A DNA stretch of 51,841 nt from a virus, in IMG/VR virus record IMGVR_UViG_3300050006_001381, positions 1 through 51,841 of that record; one strand, written 5' to 3'. This document shows positions 29,412 to 40,100 of the stretch, in pieces. The notes beneath the pieces were generated by a model. It was not told the DNA's origin, made no database searches, and was given only the letters and a program-made list of their open reading frames with translations. Made by a program: the position numbers and the translations under genes. How positions within the stretch are numbered: position 1 is the first letter of the stretch; each line of letters opens with the position of its first letter.

Positions 29412-31474
29412 CGAGACAGCCCTGTCTGGTCAAGCGCCCAGGTGTCGATCAGGAACGACCGGTCCGACGCTGCGTCCGCGATCACCCCCATCACCGGGGT
29501 CAGGGCGGCTTCGGAGGTGTCGGGGATCTTGTCGAGATCGTTCAGGGTCCCCTTGAGCGCCCCGTCGACGTAGTACTCGACCCTGTCGGTCTTCATCAGC
29601 AAGGTCAGCCACGTGAAGTTGTCCTTCTGGAGGACGACCCCCGTGTCCGCCGTGTCCTCGGCCTCGCCGTTCACCTTCGAGAACGCGGACCAGTTCACAA
29701 CGCCAGCGCCGGGGGCGTCCACCCGGAACCCGACCCCCTGGTAGCCGGCGTCGGGGTACAGGTTGTTCGCGTCGAGCATCCCGAACCAGTACTTCACATC
29801 GAGGATGTACTCGGGCTTCACCTTCCAAGACACATACAGGTCGTTGTGCAAGGCCCCCGCGATGATCCCATTCACGGGGGTGCCGACTGCGGTGTCGAGG
29901 CTCCACACGGTGCCGTCGCCCAGGGCAGGCACGTTGTCCTTGACCCAGATCCGCTTGACCCCACACTCCTTGATGGAGTCGGGCGACACGTCCCCGGCAT
30001 CCGCTCCCCCGGCCCCGATGGCCACCTTCCGCCACCGCAGCTCCCCCAGCTCCGAGTCGAGAAGGTGCGGAGCGACGAAGTCGTCGACCAGACGGAAGCC
30101 GCCACGGATGTCGACCGGCACGAGCAGGGTGGGGTTCGGGTAGGTGCCGCCCAGGTCCCCACCGGCGGCGCCGGTGGGGGCATGGTCGAGGTCGGTGACC
30201 TGGCTCTCCGTGACACGGAGGTCAGCTACCGTGATCTTCTTCTTGGCGTTGCCCGCAGCCGAGTCCTCGATGAGGAGGATGTCCGCTCCGACCGTGGGGG
30301 TCTTCGCCGCCACAGCGGCGATCTCGCCAGCCACGTTGTCGTGGACGGCGGTGCCGTCCGCCCCGTCATTGACGGTGGGGTTGGGGTAGGTCCCGCCAAG
30401 GTCACCACCCGCAACTCCCGACGGCGGACGGGAGGCGGTGTTGGTGTCCAAGGTCGCGTCGGAAACCTTGCTGTTCAGGTTCGCCAAGGTGTCAGCCGCA
30501 TGTTGGCCGCCACCCAGAGCATGCACGCCTGGCAGGGCTCCCGCAGCCTCCTCCGCCGCCTGCACCTTGAGCTTGATGAGGCTGTCCACCTCCAGCGGGT
30601 AGACGGCGGCCGCAGGCACGGCGGCATCCGACAGAGGCTGCCTGGACGTGCCGAGCACCACATTCACCGCCGCCCCGAACGGCCGGGGGTCGAAGTTGAA
30701 GGTGAGGACCGGAGCCACGAAGAAGTCGCCGTTCGAGCGCACCGTCACGTCGCCGTCGACCGTCACGTCCAAGGACTTGGACGGGTCGGTGGCATGACGG
30801 AGCTCGAGCTCGGTGGCGCCCACCACCGAATGCACGATCCAGGTGCCGTCGTTGGCCGTGCTGTTGGCGATCACCGCCTCGTCACCAGGGCACACGGGGC
30901 GGAGGGACCCAGCTCCGGGAGCTTGGTCGAACGTGCCGTCCGCACAGGTGACGGAGTGCTTGCTGATCGACGTGATCGGCTCGGCCGCGGCATGGACGTT
31001 GCGCTTGGTGGCGTCCGACAGGTCGTCCGTCGCGATGGACGGGACCGTGGTGTAGATCCTCTGGACCTGGCAGGTGGTCCCGCCGCCGTCCTCGATCTCG
31101 TTGAAGTTCTCGTCGAGGACGCTGATGATGGCGGCGATGGCGGCGGCGGTGTTGGCCCCCGCGTTCACGAACACCCGCAGCCCGGTCATCGTGGTGACGA
31201 AGGTGCCCCCGTCGTCGACGATGGCGGCGTCCTTGTCGACGACCTGGGGGATGGCGATCTCCCCATGGGTCCTCGAGTGCAGGAGGTCCACATTCTCCTG
31301 CACGGCCCCGATGGCCCGGTTGACCACCGATGAGATGGCCTGCTCCCCGAAGCCGATCAGCTTGGTGCCCGCAGGCTGGGCCTGGGCAGGTGTGGTCGAG
31401 TTGGGGGCCGTGTCCCCGGCTGCGACCACGACGTCGCCCCGCAGCTTCGGCAGGCGTACGAAGTCAGACGCCAC
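29408..31474 (-). CDS. Tail fibre-like virion protein, short paralogue with lectin-like tip
   Basis: A 688-residue protein from GTG 31474, just after the previous TAG. Residues 1-~320 match the N-terminal region of the neighbouring 1146-residue protein. Two copies of AGGDLGGTYPNP (in the middle, ~100 residues apart) are a hallmark repeat of phage tail fibres. The C-terminal ~230 residues (from RGGFRLVDDF, through YVSWKVKPEYILDVKYWFG and DRVEYYVDGALKGTL) look like a concanavalin/laminin-G type lectin sandwich that could bind a surface sugar. The gene pair provides two receptor-binding tips on one attachment domain. Confidence 0.78.
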   Translation of the reverse strand: MASDFVRLPKLRGDVVVAAGDTAPNSTTPAQAQPAGTKLIGFGEQAISSVVNRAIGAVQENVDLLHSRTHGEIAIPQVVDKDAAIVDDGGTFVTTMTGLRVFVNAGANTAAAIAAIISVLDENFNEIEDGGGTTCQVQRIYTTVPSIATDDLSDATKRNVHAAAEPITSISKHSVTCADGTFDQAPGAGSLRPVCPGDEAVIANSTANDGTWIVHSVVGATELELRHATDPSKSLDVTVDGDVTVRSNGDFFVAPVLTFNFDPRPFGAAVNVVLGTSRQPLSDAAVPAAAVYPLEVDSLIKLKVQAAEEAAGALPGVHALGGGQHAADTLANLNSKVSDATLDTNTASRPPSGVAGGDLGGTYPNPTVNDGADGTAVHDNVAGEIAAVAAKTPTVGADILLIEDSAAGNAKKKITVADLRVTESQVTDLDHAPTGAAGGDLGGTYPNPTLLVPVDIRGGFRLVDDFVAPHLLDSELGELRWRKVAIGAGGADAGDVSPDSIKECGVKRIWVKDNVPALGDGTVWSLDTAVGTPVNGIIAGALHNDLYVSWKVKPEYILDVKYWFGMLDANNLYPDAGYQGVGFRVDAPGAGVVNWSAFSKVNGEAEDTADTGVVLQKDNFTWLTLLMKTDRVEYYVDGALKGTLNDLDKIPDTSEAALTPVMGVIADAASDRSFLIDTWALDQTGLSR

Positions 31475-32227
31475 CTAGAACCGCCATTCCCAGATCACTT
31501 CGACCTGGATGTTGGGGGTCTTGGTCAACGTGGCGAAGGTGTTGTACGCCATCACCCCCAACGGCGTGTCCTCCACGGTGGAGACCGTCGGGTCGAGGTA
31601 CTCCGACGACAGCAGCAGCACCTCGGACAAAGGCACCGCGAAGGGGGCGTCCACGTGGTTGGAGCCCGCGTAGGAGATCTCGTCCTCGGTGAAGAGGCGG
31701 CGGAAGCGGATGGAGTAGTCGTCCGGGGCGTCCTCGGCGTCGGCCAGGCTCTGCTTCTGGATCTGGCCGACGTAGTAGTCCGCCGCGTCCACCGTGTCGA
31801 CGAACACGGGCCTCTCCAGGCCGGTGCGGGCCGCCACCTCGGTGAAGGCCCCCTTGCCCGGAGGCGTGACGTTCTGCGCGGTGCTGCCCGTGCCGAAGCC
31901 GATGTACCGGGGGCGGTAGGCGCTCGCCTGCTGCACATCGCTGCCGTCACCGGGCACGACCGTCAGGGCCGTGGGGGTGAACGGGCCGCCTCCTGCGTCC
32001 GGCGGGACCTTGGCGTCGGGGAAGTCGATGCAGGAGACCAGGCCCCGCAACCACTTGCGGCCGCTGTTGACGACGACGTTGTGGCTCTCCCGCTCCGTGA
32101 CCTTCTTGCCGCGCTCCCGCGCGATCAGATGGACGTTGGTGGTGAGCTCGAACCTCTCCGGCACGTAGATGGCGCCGGCGCCCTTGCGGAACCTGTTCAG
32201 GAAGGGCCGTAGGAGACTGAATCGCAT
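31475..32227 (-). CDS. Tail-associated virion protein
   Basis: A 250-residue product from ATG 32227 (GGAG six bases upstream). After a basic start it has HNVVVNSGRKWLRGLVSCI and RPRYIGFGTGSTAQNV, phrases typical of small phage tail/baseplate proteins that carry fibres. The C-terminal half is beta-rich (DYSIRFRRLFTEDEISYAG, then LGVMAYNTFATLTKTPNIQV). It lies between the very large baseplate-region protein and the two fibres. The exact position in the tail is unknown. Confidence 0.62.
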   Translation of the reverse strand: MRFSLLRPFLNRFRKGAGAIYVPERFELTTNVHLIARERGKKVTERESHNVVVNSGRKWLRGLVSCIDFPDAKVPPDAGGGPFTPTALTVVPGDGSDVQQASAYRPRYIGFGTGSTAQNVTPPGKGAFTEVAARTGLERPVFVDTVDAADYYVGQIQKQSLADAEDAPDDYSIRFRRLFTEDEISYAGSNHVDAPFAVPLSEVLLLSSEYLDPTVSTVEDTPLGVMAYNTFATLTKTPNIQVEVIWEWRF

Positions 32228-32250
32228 GAAGGGCTCCGACTATATCACCG

Positions 32251-35200
32251 TCACGGCAGAGGATCGACGAGCAGGTGGGGGCTGGTCGCAGGCAGCGGCA
32301 GACCCTCATGGCCGACCACTCTGGAGATGTTTCCGGTGGCCAGGATGGCCCCGTCCGGGCGGTCGTATCCCTGACCGTCGTCGGCATAGTCCCGATAGAA
32401 CCCCTGGTCCGGGGTGGCCAGGTCGACCCCGGCCCCTCCGTCGAACCACCAGAACAGCCCGGTCCCGCCACCTGCGGAATTGTGCATGTTCGGCTTGCCC
32501 CCCACGGTGTCGTCGAAGATCAACCCCTGATCAAACCGGGGGCCCTTCTGTGAGTTGCCCGCGACATAGCCAGGGTCCCCGACCTTCTTCTTGTTCACGT
32601 AGTCATACTGCAGGTCGATGATCACCGCACGGTTGACGGTGTGGAAGTAGGGGACGATGCCGCCATCGAACACGGCCTTGGGCTCCCAGACCCCACTGTC
32701 CAGGTGCAGCAGCCCCACCGGGGACTTCGGGTCCGCGTCCAGCAGGGTCTGCACCGCGGCCGGCGTGTCCCGCAGGGTGAACGCCACCCCGGCGGCGTTC
32801 GCCACCAGGGCCACGGGGTCGTACGGCGCCGCGAACGTGCCCAGCTTCAGCGCCGATGCCGTGCTGCCTCCCAGCAGCCGGTAGACGCCGGCGGAGGGGA
32901 ACAGGACCGGAGGGGTGCCGGGGAGCTCCGCGGTAGGCGGCCCCAGGAGCACCACCCACTTGTGGTGCGTCAGGTAGGGGCAGACGCCATCGTCGTAGCT
33001 GGGCAGGGGCGTGGCCAGGATCAGGGTGTCGAGGTTGGCTGGATCCACCGTGACGTCGGACCGCGGGGAGCTGTTGTCCATCGCCAGGTCGGGGTTGCCC
33101 TCCCCGTCGAAGGAGTCGAAGACCACCGGGGCCGGGTGGCCGATGGAGTCCTTGGGGTTGTTCGGCTCGTTGGGTGCGCCGCGGGGGTTGTCCACGATCC
33201 GCATCTGGTTCTTGATGATCACCTTGTCGATCGGGCCGGCGTCGTCGACCACCTCGTGCAGGCCCACCAGGATGGGGCTGGTGTACACGGGCTTCATCTT
33301 CTGCATGAACTGGGCGGCCAGGTCGGTGGACGTCGCAGATGGCGATCCGGCCTTGGTGCTCCACCTCACCCGGAAGGTGAAGAACTTCTCCACCTCCGTG
33401 ATCAGTCCCTGCCTCAGGTGTGAGACGAACCACCGCGGGGACTTCACGTAGTCGTCGACCGTCACGCCCTTGGTCAGCGGCGCGAACTGCGCCACCTCGT
33501 CACCGACGACATAGGGGCGTGCGGCCGGTGTCGTGACCACCCCGTTGACGTCGGTGACGTCCGGCGGGGACAGGTTGTCCGCGACGCCCGCCTTGCGGGG
33601 GTACAGGTAGGACCGCAGGATCGCCGGGTCCGCCTTGTCCGCGATGACGATCTGGCCTTGGGTCTCCGTGTACAGGTCGTCGATGGAGGAGATGACGCCG
33701 GCCACCTCCGCGATGGACAGGCCCAGGAAGACCTGGGCGCCGAGGTGCAGGTTGCTGACCTTGGGGCCGCCCAGGTAGGCGTACCACAGCGCACGGACAG
33801 CCGAGAGGTAGTCCAGGTCGCCGACGTCCTCCGCAAGGAGCCCTGCCCGGCGGCCGAAGTTGTTCTCGATGGCCTGCTCGTTGGAGAAGTAGTTGACCTC
33901 TCCCCACAGTTCGTCGGGAGGCAGCCCCAACACGTCGAAGTTGCCATCATCATCCGTGATGTCGAAGGTGCCGACATCGAAGGCAATGGCCTTGCTGCTC
34001 ACCGTGTAGTCAGCATTCTCATTGTAGGTCGTGGAAGGTTCCTTGACCGGCCAGACGAGGCGAGGAGTACTGCGGAGATCCTCGTCCACAGGAATCTTGG
34101 ATAGCCTCACCACACCCTGGTAGGTGTAGCGGTAGGCTGGCGTCGTGTTGCCGTTCCCGTCCAGCAGAGGGTCCCCGTCCTCCTTCTTGAGGGTCATGGT
34201 CCACCCACCGCCAACGGCCGCCAGCAGGTTCGTGGAATCGAAGGCGACCCGCGTCTTCAGGGAGCCCAGCACCTCGCAGTGGACGGTGGACACCGCCCCC
34301 GTGCCCTGGTTCGCCACCTCGAAGCGCACCTGGTCGCCCTTCGTCACGACCTCGTCCGTCTCCAGGTCGAGCTCCGACTTCACGTAGGCCGGCACCTTCC
34401 AGGCGAACGCCGTCGTCGGGCGGATCACCTCCCAGGACAGCCCGGTGGTGTCCGTCGGGACCTCCCGGTGCGGGCCCTCGCCGGCGGCGGGGGCGACCTT
34501 GCCCGGCAGGAACGCCAGGATCTTGCTTTGCACGGGTGGGGAGTCGGCCTCGGGGACCGGGGAGACGCCCCCGATGGTGGAGATGCCCGCGAGCGCCTTG
34601 CGGTTGAACGCATCCGCCGCCAGCAGGGCGTCGGTGCCGTCGCCGTCGCCATACGTCACCTCGATCAAGGTCGACGCCCTGACATGGGCGGCGACCGCCG
34701 CACGGACATCAGCAGGTGTGTGCGCCTGCGCCGTGTCGTAGGTGACGGTGATCGCGTTGTGCACGTCCGCCGTCACGGTGACGTTGGCGACGGTCCCCTC
34801 CACGAGCTCCACGCTGATCGCGTGCCCGTCTGTGCCCTTGAGCTTGGACACGAACACCATCTCCCTGTCCCCGGCGCCGATGCCGTACAGGTGGATGAGC
34901 TCGTTGTCGCCCGTGATCCGCAGGATGTCCCCCGTCAGGATCAGCTCGGACTTGAAGGCTCCCTCGGACGACCACAGGTTGGTGAACAGGTCCAGGTCGC
35001 CATCGTCCTTGGCCTTGCCGTTCCTCACACCCGTGTCGATGACGTCGTAGATGGCCATCTCGTCACGCAGCACCACGGTCCTGGTGTTCAGGCTGCGCGC
35101 GATCTCCCTGGTCTTGCCGGTGCCGATGTCCACCAGCAGGTTGATCTTGGCGTAGTCCAACGCGGACAGATCGCTGGTGGTGGCACGGTCGATGAAGTTC

Positions 35201-36825
35201 GGGGAGGTCAGGTCGCCGTCGCTGTCCTCCAGCGGCTCCCCAGCGGTCCCGGACAGCTCCTTGACGGGCAGGTTGATCCTGGTGTCCCTGCCGAAGACAT
35301 GGGAGGGGTCGGCCCGATCATCCAGGAAGGGTGTGTAGCGGAGCCACTTGCGGACATACAGGCGCTGGATGTCGCGCAGGGACTTGGCGTAGTCGTCCTG
35401 CCACGCCTTGAGCATCTCGGAGGAGATGGCCTGCAGGGCAGCGGACCAGAAGGTGGACAGCGGAGCCTTGTCGGGGACCAGGGTCCAGAAATCCGACAAC
35501 CCCTTCCACACAAATTCCGCATCGGGAATATGCCCCAGATGCATAGCCGACTGCATGACGACGATCAGGGTGGTCGCCACCAAGCTGTCGTAGGTGCCGT
35601 CATTGACCACCAGCTGGAACTGGTACGTGCCCGGCTTGTCTGGTGCGAAGGAGGGGGTCTTCGCCGAGGAGTCCTCCCCGGCAGCCAGGTTGGCGACAGG
35701 CAGGGCGGTGGCCCTTCCAAAGCCGGAGCCCACCAGGGTGGCGGTGATCAACAAGGCGACGTCGAGGTCGTACCCAACCGCGAGAGGGTTCGTCAGGGCT
35801 TGGTGGATCTGCTCGAAGGTGGTGGTCACCCTGGCGCCGTCGTGGGCCAGGATGATCGTCACGGCCTGACCGGCCAGCGACGTCTTCAGCGCACTCGCCG
35901 CCCCCAGGTCCACGACCTCCACCGTGATGGCGTTGCCGCCCGACCCCGCAGTCCTGGCCGCGTACTTGACGCCCTCGCCGCCCACGGCGTGCTGCAGGAA
36001 GGCCGCCACGGCCCCCGACAGCTGCGCGGTGCTGCCATCTGGCTTGATGGTCAGGGTCCACTGGTAGGTCAGGACCCCGCCCTCCGGATCCCTGGACTCC
36101 TCCGCAGTCAGTCTGACGACCCCGCCCAAGGGCACGGTCTGGTCCTCGCCGGCGTCTGCGATCGGCCTGTTGTGTGGGCTGAGAGCTTGGCTGGACAGCC
36201 TGAACTCCCGCAGGACGATGGTGGCGTTGAGCACCTCGATGTGGGCCTTGTCCAGCCCAGCCGCGCTCGCAGGGGCCTGCAGGGTGTACCGCAGCACGTG
36301 GCCCGTGGTCGCCAGCGAGGCGGTGGGCGTGATGTAGATGTCCAGGACCCCCGTGGCGGCCTTGGTGGTCAGCCGGATGGACAGGTAGTCGTTCGGGGCC
36401 CCCATCAGGGCCTTCGACTGCGAGAAGGGCAGCACGGCGTTCCCAGGCTGCGCCACGACGGCGATGCCGTCCCTGGACAGCAGGAGACCCGCAGCGTTGC
36501 CCTGGGCGTCGGAGGCGGCCAGGAACACTCGAGACGCGGCTGGGTCCGCCAAGCTGGCGGGGAGGTCCGCCGGACGAAGCTCGAACTCCAGGGTGAAGTC
36601 CTCGACGATGGCGACGGCGACCACCAGGTCGGTGAGCACACCGTCGTCGCTGCTCAGCAGGACGGCGTCCCCCTGGTTGACGGAGTGTGGGACGCCTATG
36701 GCGCGCAGCGTCGTGGAGGCGTTCGCGAGGATGCCGTCGTCGGGGCCCACCCCGGTGATGTCGGTGCCTGACGTGTCGCTCCAGTCGAGGAGGTCGAAGT
36801 CCACCGATGTCGGAATGGTCGGCAT
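32251..36825 (-). CDS. Giant baseplate-region virion protein with split PKD domain
   Basis: A 1524-residue protein from ATG 36825 (GAGG four bases upstream). Residues ~1-215 look like a lectin/LamG-type sandwich. Residues 219-424 are a PKD Ig-like domain (PIADAGEDQTVPLGG ... DKPGTYQFQLVVNDG) split by a ~115-residue insertion at 272-386 that carries GSGGNAITVEVV. A second copy of that insert-type module lies at ~655-735 (KGTDGHAISVELVEG). From ~435 (EFVWKGLSDFWTLVPDKAPL) the protein has a helical baseplate-like region. The C-terminal ~600 residues are beta-rich. Position between the J-like protein and fibres suggests a baseplate hub-to-fibre connector. PKD is clear; the rest is by pattern. Confidence 0.75.
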   Translation of the reverse strand: MPTIPTSVDFDLLDWSDTSGTDITGVGPDDGILANASTTLRAIGVPHSVNQGDAVLLSSDDGVLTDLVVAVAIVEDFTLEFELRPADLPASLADPAASRVFLAASDAQGNAAGLLLSRDGIAVVAQPGNAVLPFSQSKALMGAPNDYLSIRLTTKAATGVLDIYITPTASLATTGHVLRYTLQAPASAAGLDKAHIEVLNATIVLREFRLSSQALSPHNRPIADAGEDQTVPLGGVVRLTAEESRDPEGGVLTYQWTLTIKPDGSTAQLSGAVAAFLQHAVGGEGVKYAARTAGSGGNAITVEVVDLGAASALKTSLAGQAVTIILAHDGARVTTTFEQIHQALTNPLAVGYDLDVALLITATLVGSGFGRATALPVANLAAGEDSSAKTPSFAPDKPGTYQFQLVVNDGTYDSLVATTLIVVMQSAMHLGHIPDAEFVWKGLSDFWTLVPDKAPLSTFWSAALQAISSEMLKAWQDDYAKSLRDIQRLYVRKWLRYTPFLDDRADPSHVFGRDTRINLPVKELSGTAGEPLEDSDGDLTSPNFIDRATTSDLSALDYAKINLLVDIGTGKTREIARSLNTRTVVLRDEMAIYDVIDTGVRNGKAKDDGDLDLFTNLWSSEGAFKSELILTGDILRITGDNELIHLYGIGAGDREMVFVSKLKGTDGHAISVELVEGTVANVTVTADVHNAITVTYDTAQAHTPADVRAAVAAHVRASTLIEVTYGDGDGTDALLAADAFNRKALAGISTIGGVSPVPEADSPPVQSKILAFLPGKVAPAAGEGPHREVPTDTTGLSWEVIRPTTAFAWKVPAYVKSELDLETDEVVTKGDQVRFEVANQGTGAVSTVHCEVLGSLKTRVAFDSTNLLAAVGGGWTMTLKKEDGDPLLDGNGNTTPAYRYTYQGVVRLSKIPVDEDLRSTPRLVWPVKEPSTTYNENADYTVSSKAIAFDVGTFDITDDDGNFDVLGLPPDELWGEVNYFSNEQAIENNFGRRAGLLAEDVGDLDYLSAVRALWYAYLGGPKVSNLHLGAQVFLGLSIAEVAGVISSIDDLYTETQGQIVIADKADPAILRSYLYPRKAGVADNLSPPDVTDVNGVVTTPAARPYVVGDEVAQFAPLTKGVTVDDYVKSPRWFVSHLRQGLITEVEKFFTFRVRWSTKAGSPSATSTDLAAQFMQKMKPVYTSPILVGLHEVVDDAGPIDKVIIKNQMRIVDNPRGAPNEPNNPKDSIGHPAPVVFDSFDGEGNPDLAMDNSSPRSDVTVDPANLDTLILATPLPSYDDGVCPYLTHHKWVVLLGPPTAELPGTPPVLFPSAGVYRLLGGSTASALKLGTFAAPYDPVALVANAAGVAFTLRDTPAAVQTLLDADPKSPVGLLHLDSGVWEPKAVFDGGIVPYFHTVNRAVIIDLQYDYVNKKKVGDPGYVAGNSQKGPRFDQGLIFDDTVGGKPNMHNSAGGGTGLFWWFDGGAGVDLATPDQGFYRDYADDGQGYDRPDGAILATGNISRVVGHEGLPLPATSPHLLVDPLP

Positions 36826-36884
36826 GGGCCCTCTGCCTGCTCGGCGTTTGCAGTGTCGCCCCGGAGGGGGCCAGAATCAAGGTC

Positions 36885-37115
36885 ATGGACGCCGAGGACC
36901 TGCTGGCCCTGCTCGATGGAGAGGAGGATGTCCTCACGCCCAAGTTCCAGCAGATCTTCGTCAAGGCGGCCAACAGCTCCTGCCCCAAGTGTGGCGACCG
37001 CATGGAGGCCGCCTCCAACGGGACCGAGCTGTTCAAGGACGCCGTCGCCCTCGCCTACCGCACTCGCTGCGTCGGGTGCGGGCTGGAGGCCACACCCTCA
37101 GGCATCCTCCTTTAG
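36885..37115 (+). CDS. Zinc-ribbon protein facing against the late operon
   Basis: A 76-residue product on the opposite strand to all its neighbours. ATG 36885 follows AAGGTC. Codons have the genome's GC bias and there is no minus-strand gene here, so this is the real frame. Helices at the start (AEDLLALLDGEEDVLTPKFQ and IFVKAAN) lead into a zinc ribbon C33/C36 and C62/C65 (SCPKCGDRM ... RCVGCGLEA). A weak promoter (TTGCAG, 18 bases, CAGAAT at 36872) may drive it. It converges on the J-like gene with a four-base overlap of stops. It could be a transcription or translation modulator made at a different time from the late genes; unproven. Confidence 0.72.
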   Translation: MDAEDLLALLDGEEDVLTPKFQQIFVKAANSSCPKCGDRMEAASNGTELFKDAVALAYRTRCVGCGLEATPSGILL

Positions 37116-40100
37116 ATCCTGGTCACCACGATGTTGTCCTCGTCCGCCACGAAGAACTCGTTGCGCGCCGCGGTGACACGATCCGTGGAGCGATAGGCCT
37201 TGATCGTGCGGTCCTTCTTGTGTGTGACGGCCACCATCGTCAAGGGCTCCCTGACGTAGTTGGCGTTGCGCTCCCGAGCCACCACCTGCAGGTCGAACGC
37301 CTCCAGGGGGTCTCCCACCTTCAGGCCGTCGACGTGCGCGACCAGATCCTTCTTGACGATGGCGACCTCGGAGCCGCCGGAGTACTCCATCACGAACCGG
37401 ACGTAGGACGGGAAGAAGTGCCGTGACAGCGGGTTGTCGTTGATCACCCGCTCGCTGTCCAGCAGCAGGATGTCCTGCGCGCTGGAGACCGTGGGCGCCC
37501 TCTCGTAGGCGATCTGGACCTTGGAGCCCGGCAGCAGGTCGGCGTTGACCAGCAGGTCCTTCGTCCCGGCCCTCAAGGCGATCGGTGACACCTCGAGCTT
37601 GACCTTCTCCCCGGAGCTGAAGGTGTGGTGGGTGTCCACCGGCCTGAGGCGGTAGCCCTCGGACTCGTGACCCGCGACGGTCATCTCCGTGTCGTCGACG
37701 ATGTTGAACTTGTCGTCGGCCTCCGCGGAGATCATCTGCACATCGAAGTAGTACAGCCCCTCCTCGAGGTTGGCCGCCATGTCCGTCGAGGAGATGCGCT
37801 GGGTGGACGGCCGGATGAACTCAAGCTGCACGTCCGCCAGGGTGACACCAGTCAGGCCGGTCAGCGCCACCTTCCGGACATCGCCACCGACGGCGAGGGT
37901 GGCGACGGGATAGACCCCGACGTCGGCGTGCCAGTTGGTGTCGGCGTCGGCGAAGCCCAGGTCGCCGTTGGCGGTGCCTGCCTTGATCGTGAACCGGCTC
38001 TTGCTGGACAGGGCCAGGGACCGGACCGCCGGGTCGTCCGGAGGGGCCACCATCTCCACCTTGAAGATGGATGGCAGGGCGGCCTTGACCTGCTCAAGGA
38101 CGCCACCGGGGGCGACGGCGGTGGTCGGCACTACCGGGTTCGCTCCCGCGAAGGTGATCGTGATCGTGCTGCCGCCGTGAATCTCCACGATGAGGGTCTT
38201 GCCCGCCAGGAGCTGGTTGGCGGCGTCCGCCAGGTCCTTGGAGCCCTTGAGCCGCCTGTAGCCCACCTCGACGTCGTCGCCGACCTTCAGGCCGAGCTCG
38301 TACACGGTCGGGTAGGGAGCGACCCAGTTGACGTGGGTGGGGTTGGCCACGTCCAGGGCGGCCACGCCCGGCAGATCGGGGTCGTGCAGGGAGGCGTTGT
38401 TGTCCGGATCCGGCTTGTATGTCAGCCCCGAGGCGGTGACGAACGTCGCGGAGGCGTTGTCCACGGAGAACGTGGTGGGCTCCAGGAAGTAGCACCTGGC
38501 GGAGCCGATGGACGGGGCGCCCAGCGTGAAGTCAGGCAGTCCGGGCGCGGCGACGTCGACGATGTCCGCCAGCCCGCCGGCCGTGACGTCCTCCTCCAGG
38601 ATCAGGGTGTTCAGGTCCGTGACGGACTCCACCTGGTAGGACAGCCCCGCATGGACGCCCGAGCTCCACGCCAGCACGTCGCCGGGAGCGATCCTGGACT
38701 TGATGAAATCCGTGTCCCCGTTCGCCTCGACCGTGGTGACCCCTCCGGCGGTGGTCGTGTACAGGTCGTTGCCCGGCATGGTGTCGTTGGGGACCTTGAG
38801 CCCCGTGCCGCGGTTGCCAAAGTCCGATGAGCGGACGTCCACGGGGTCGGCGTAGGGGATCTTGATCCCCACCGACTGGCCGTTGGCGTCAAGCCTGTCG
38901 ATGGACGACACCCGCAGCAGGGGCAGGGTGATCCCGCCGTTGGCGGCAGGCTTGTAGATGCGATACTCAAGCCCCGTCTGTCCCCCGATCAGCACCGTGT
39001 CCAGAGTGATCTCGTCGTTGGGGAAGTCCCCTCCGATGGCGACGATGGAGTAGACGCCCTTGTCCTGCCCCTCGAAGATCTCCAGCACGTCCCCCACCTC
39101 GGCGCCCTGCTTCAGGTAGTCCACGTAGGAGAGGTTGTCGGCGTCACGGGACTCCACCCTGGCGCTCGCAGCGAAGGTGGTCAGGTCCTTGGGATTCTTG
39201 AGCGACGTGCCGTCGTTGACGTCGTTGTTGGGGATCTTGGTGTCCTTGGGCGACACCAGATCCACCGTGATCGTGCGAACCACCTCGAAACGGACGTTCG
39301 CCCCCACGTTGGCGAAGGCCTCCGCGGTGGGGTCCGCGTGATTGATCACCGTGACGGTGAGACCGGCCACCTTGGTGACGCGGTACGAGCCCGGGTTGTC
39401 GTCCTTGACGACAAGCACGTCGCCGGCGCGCACGCCCTTGGCCCCGAAGTCGACCGTGGCCGAGGTCAGGATGGACGAGCCCCCCGCAGGGTTGGAGCCG
39501 TCCACTCCCTGCGCTAGCGGCTCGTCGTCCTCGAGGTCCAGCACCAGGGGGGTGCCGTCCACGTTGTCGTTCACCCGCATGTAGGCGTCGGTCATCCCGC
39601 CGATGTGGATCGTGTCGTTGTCGATCGTGAGCTCACCCTCGGCCGTATCCGGGAAGGCGATGCCTCCGGGGATGTCGGACAAGGTGAGCTTGATGCCCGC
39701 GTTGACCGCAGCCACGGCCAGCGGGGCACGCTCGGAGTACAGCAGGTCGTTGATCGCGTTGCCGTCGACGAAGCCTGCCATGGAGGCCCCGGACTTGTCC
39801 CGGCGGATCACCCACTTCATGTTCGTGCTGGGGTGCAGCGGGATGGGGGCGTCGGCGTCTCCAGCCTCCGCAGCGGCGCCGTCCGCGCCGAGCTCCAGGT
39901 TGGCCGCCGCGGTGTTCAGGGAGTCCTTGGCGACCAGGGACCATTTGTAGTTGTCGTCGTCAGGGGCGGTGGCGGCGTCGATGTCCACATCCAGGGTGAC
40001 CTCGGTGCGATCAGCTCCGTCAGGCCATGAGCCCGCATCTGCGATCGCCTTGACCTTGAAGTACCGCTGCGCGCCGACGCCCGCCACGAGGCTGTCGTCC

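Noticed and set aside
27036-29573. 845-codon rightward frame over the tail fibre
   Set aside because: Shadow rich in Val/Gly/Leu/Arg/His with no domains; the opposite frame is a clear fibre protein.
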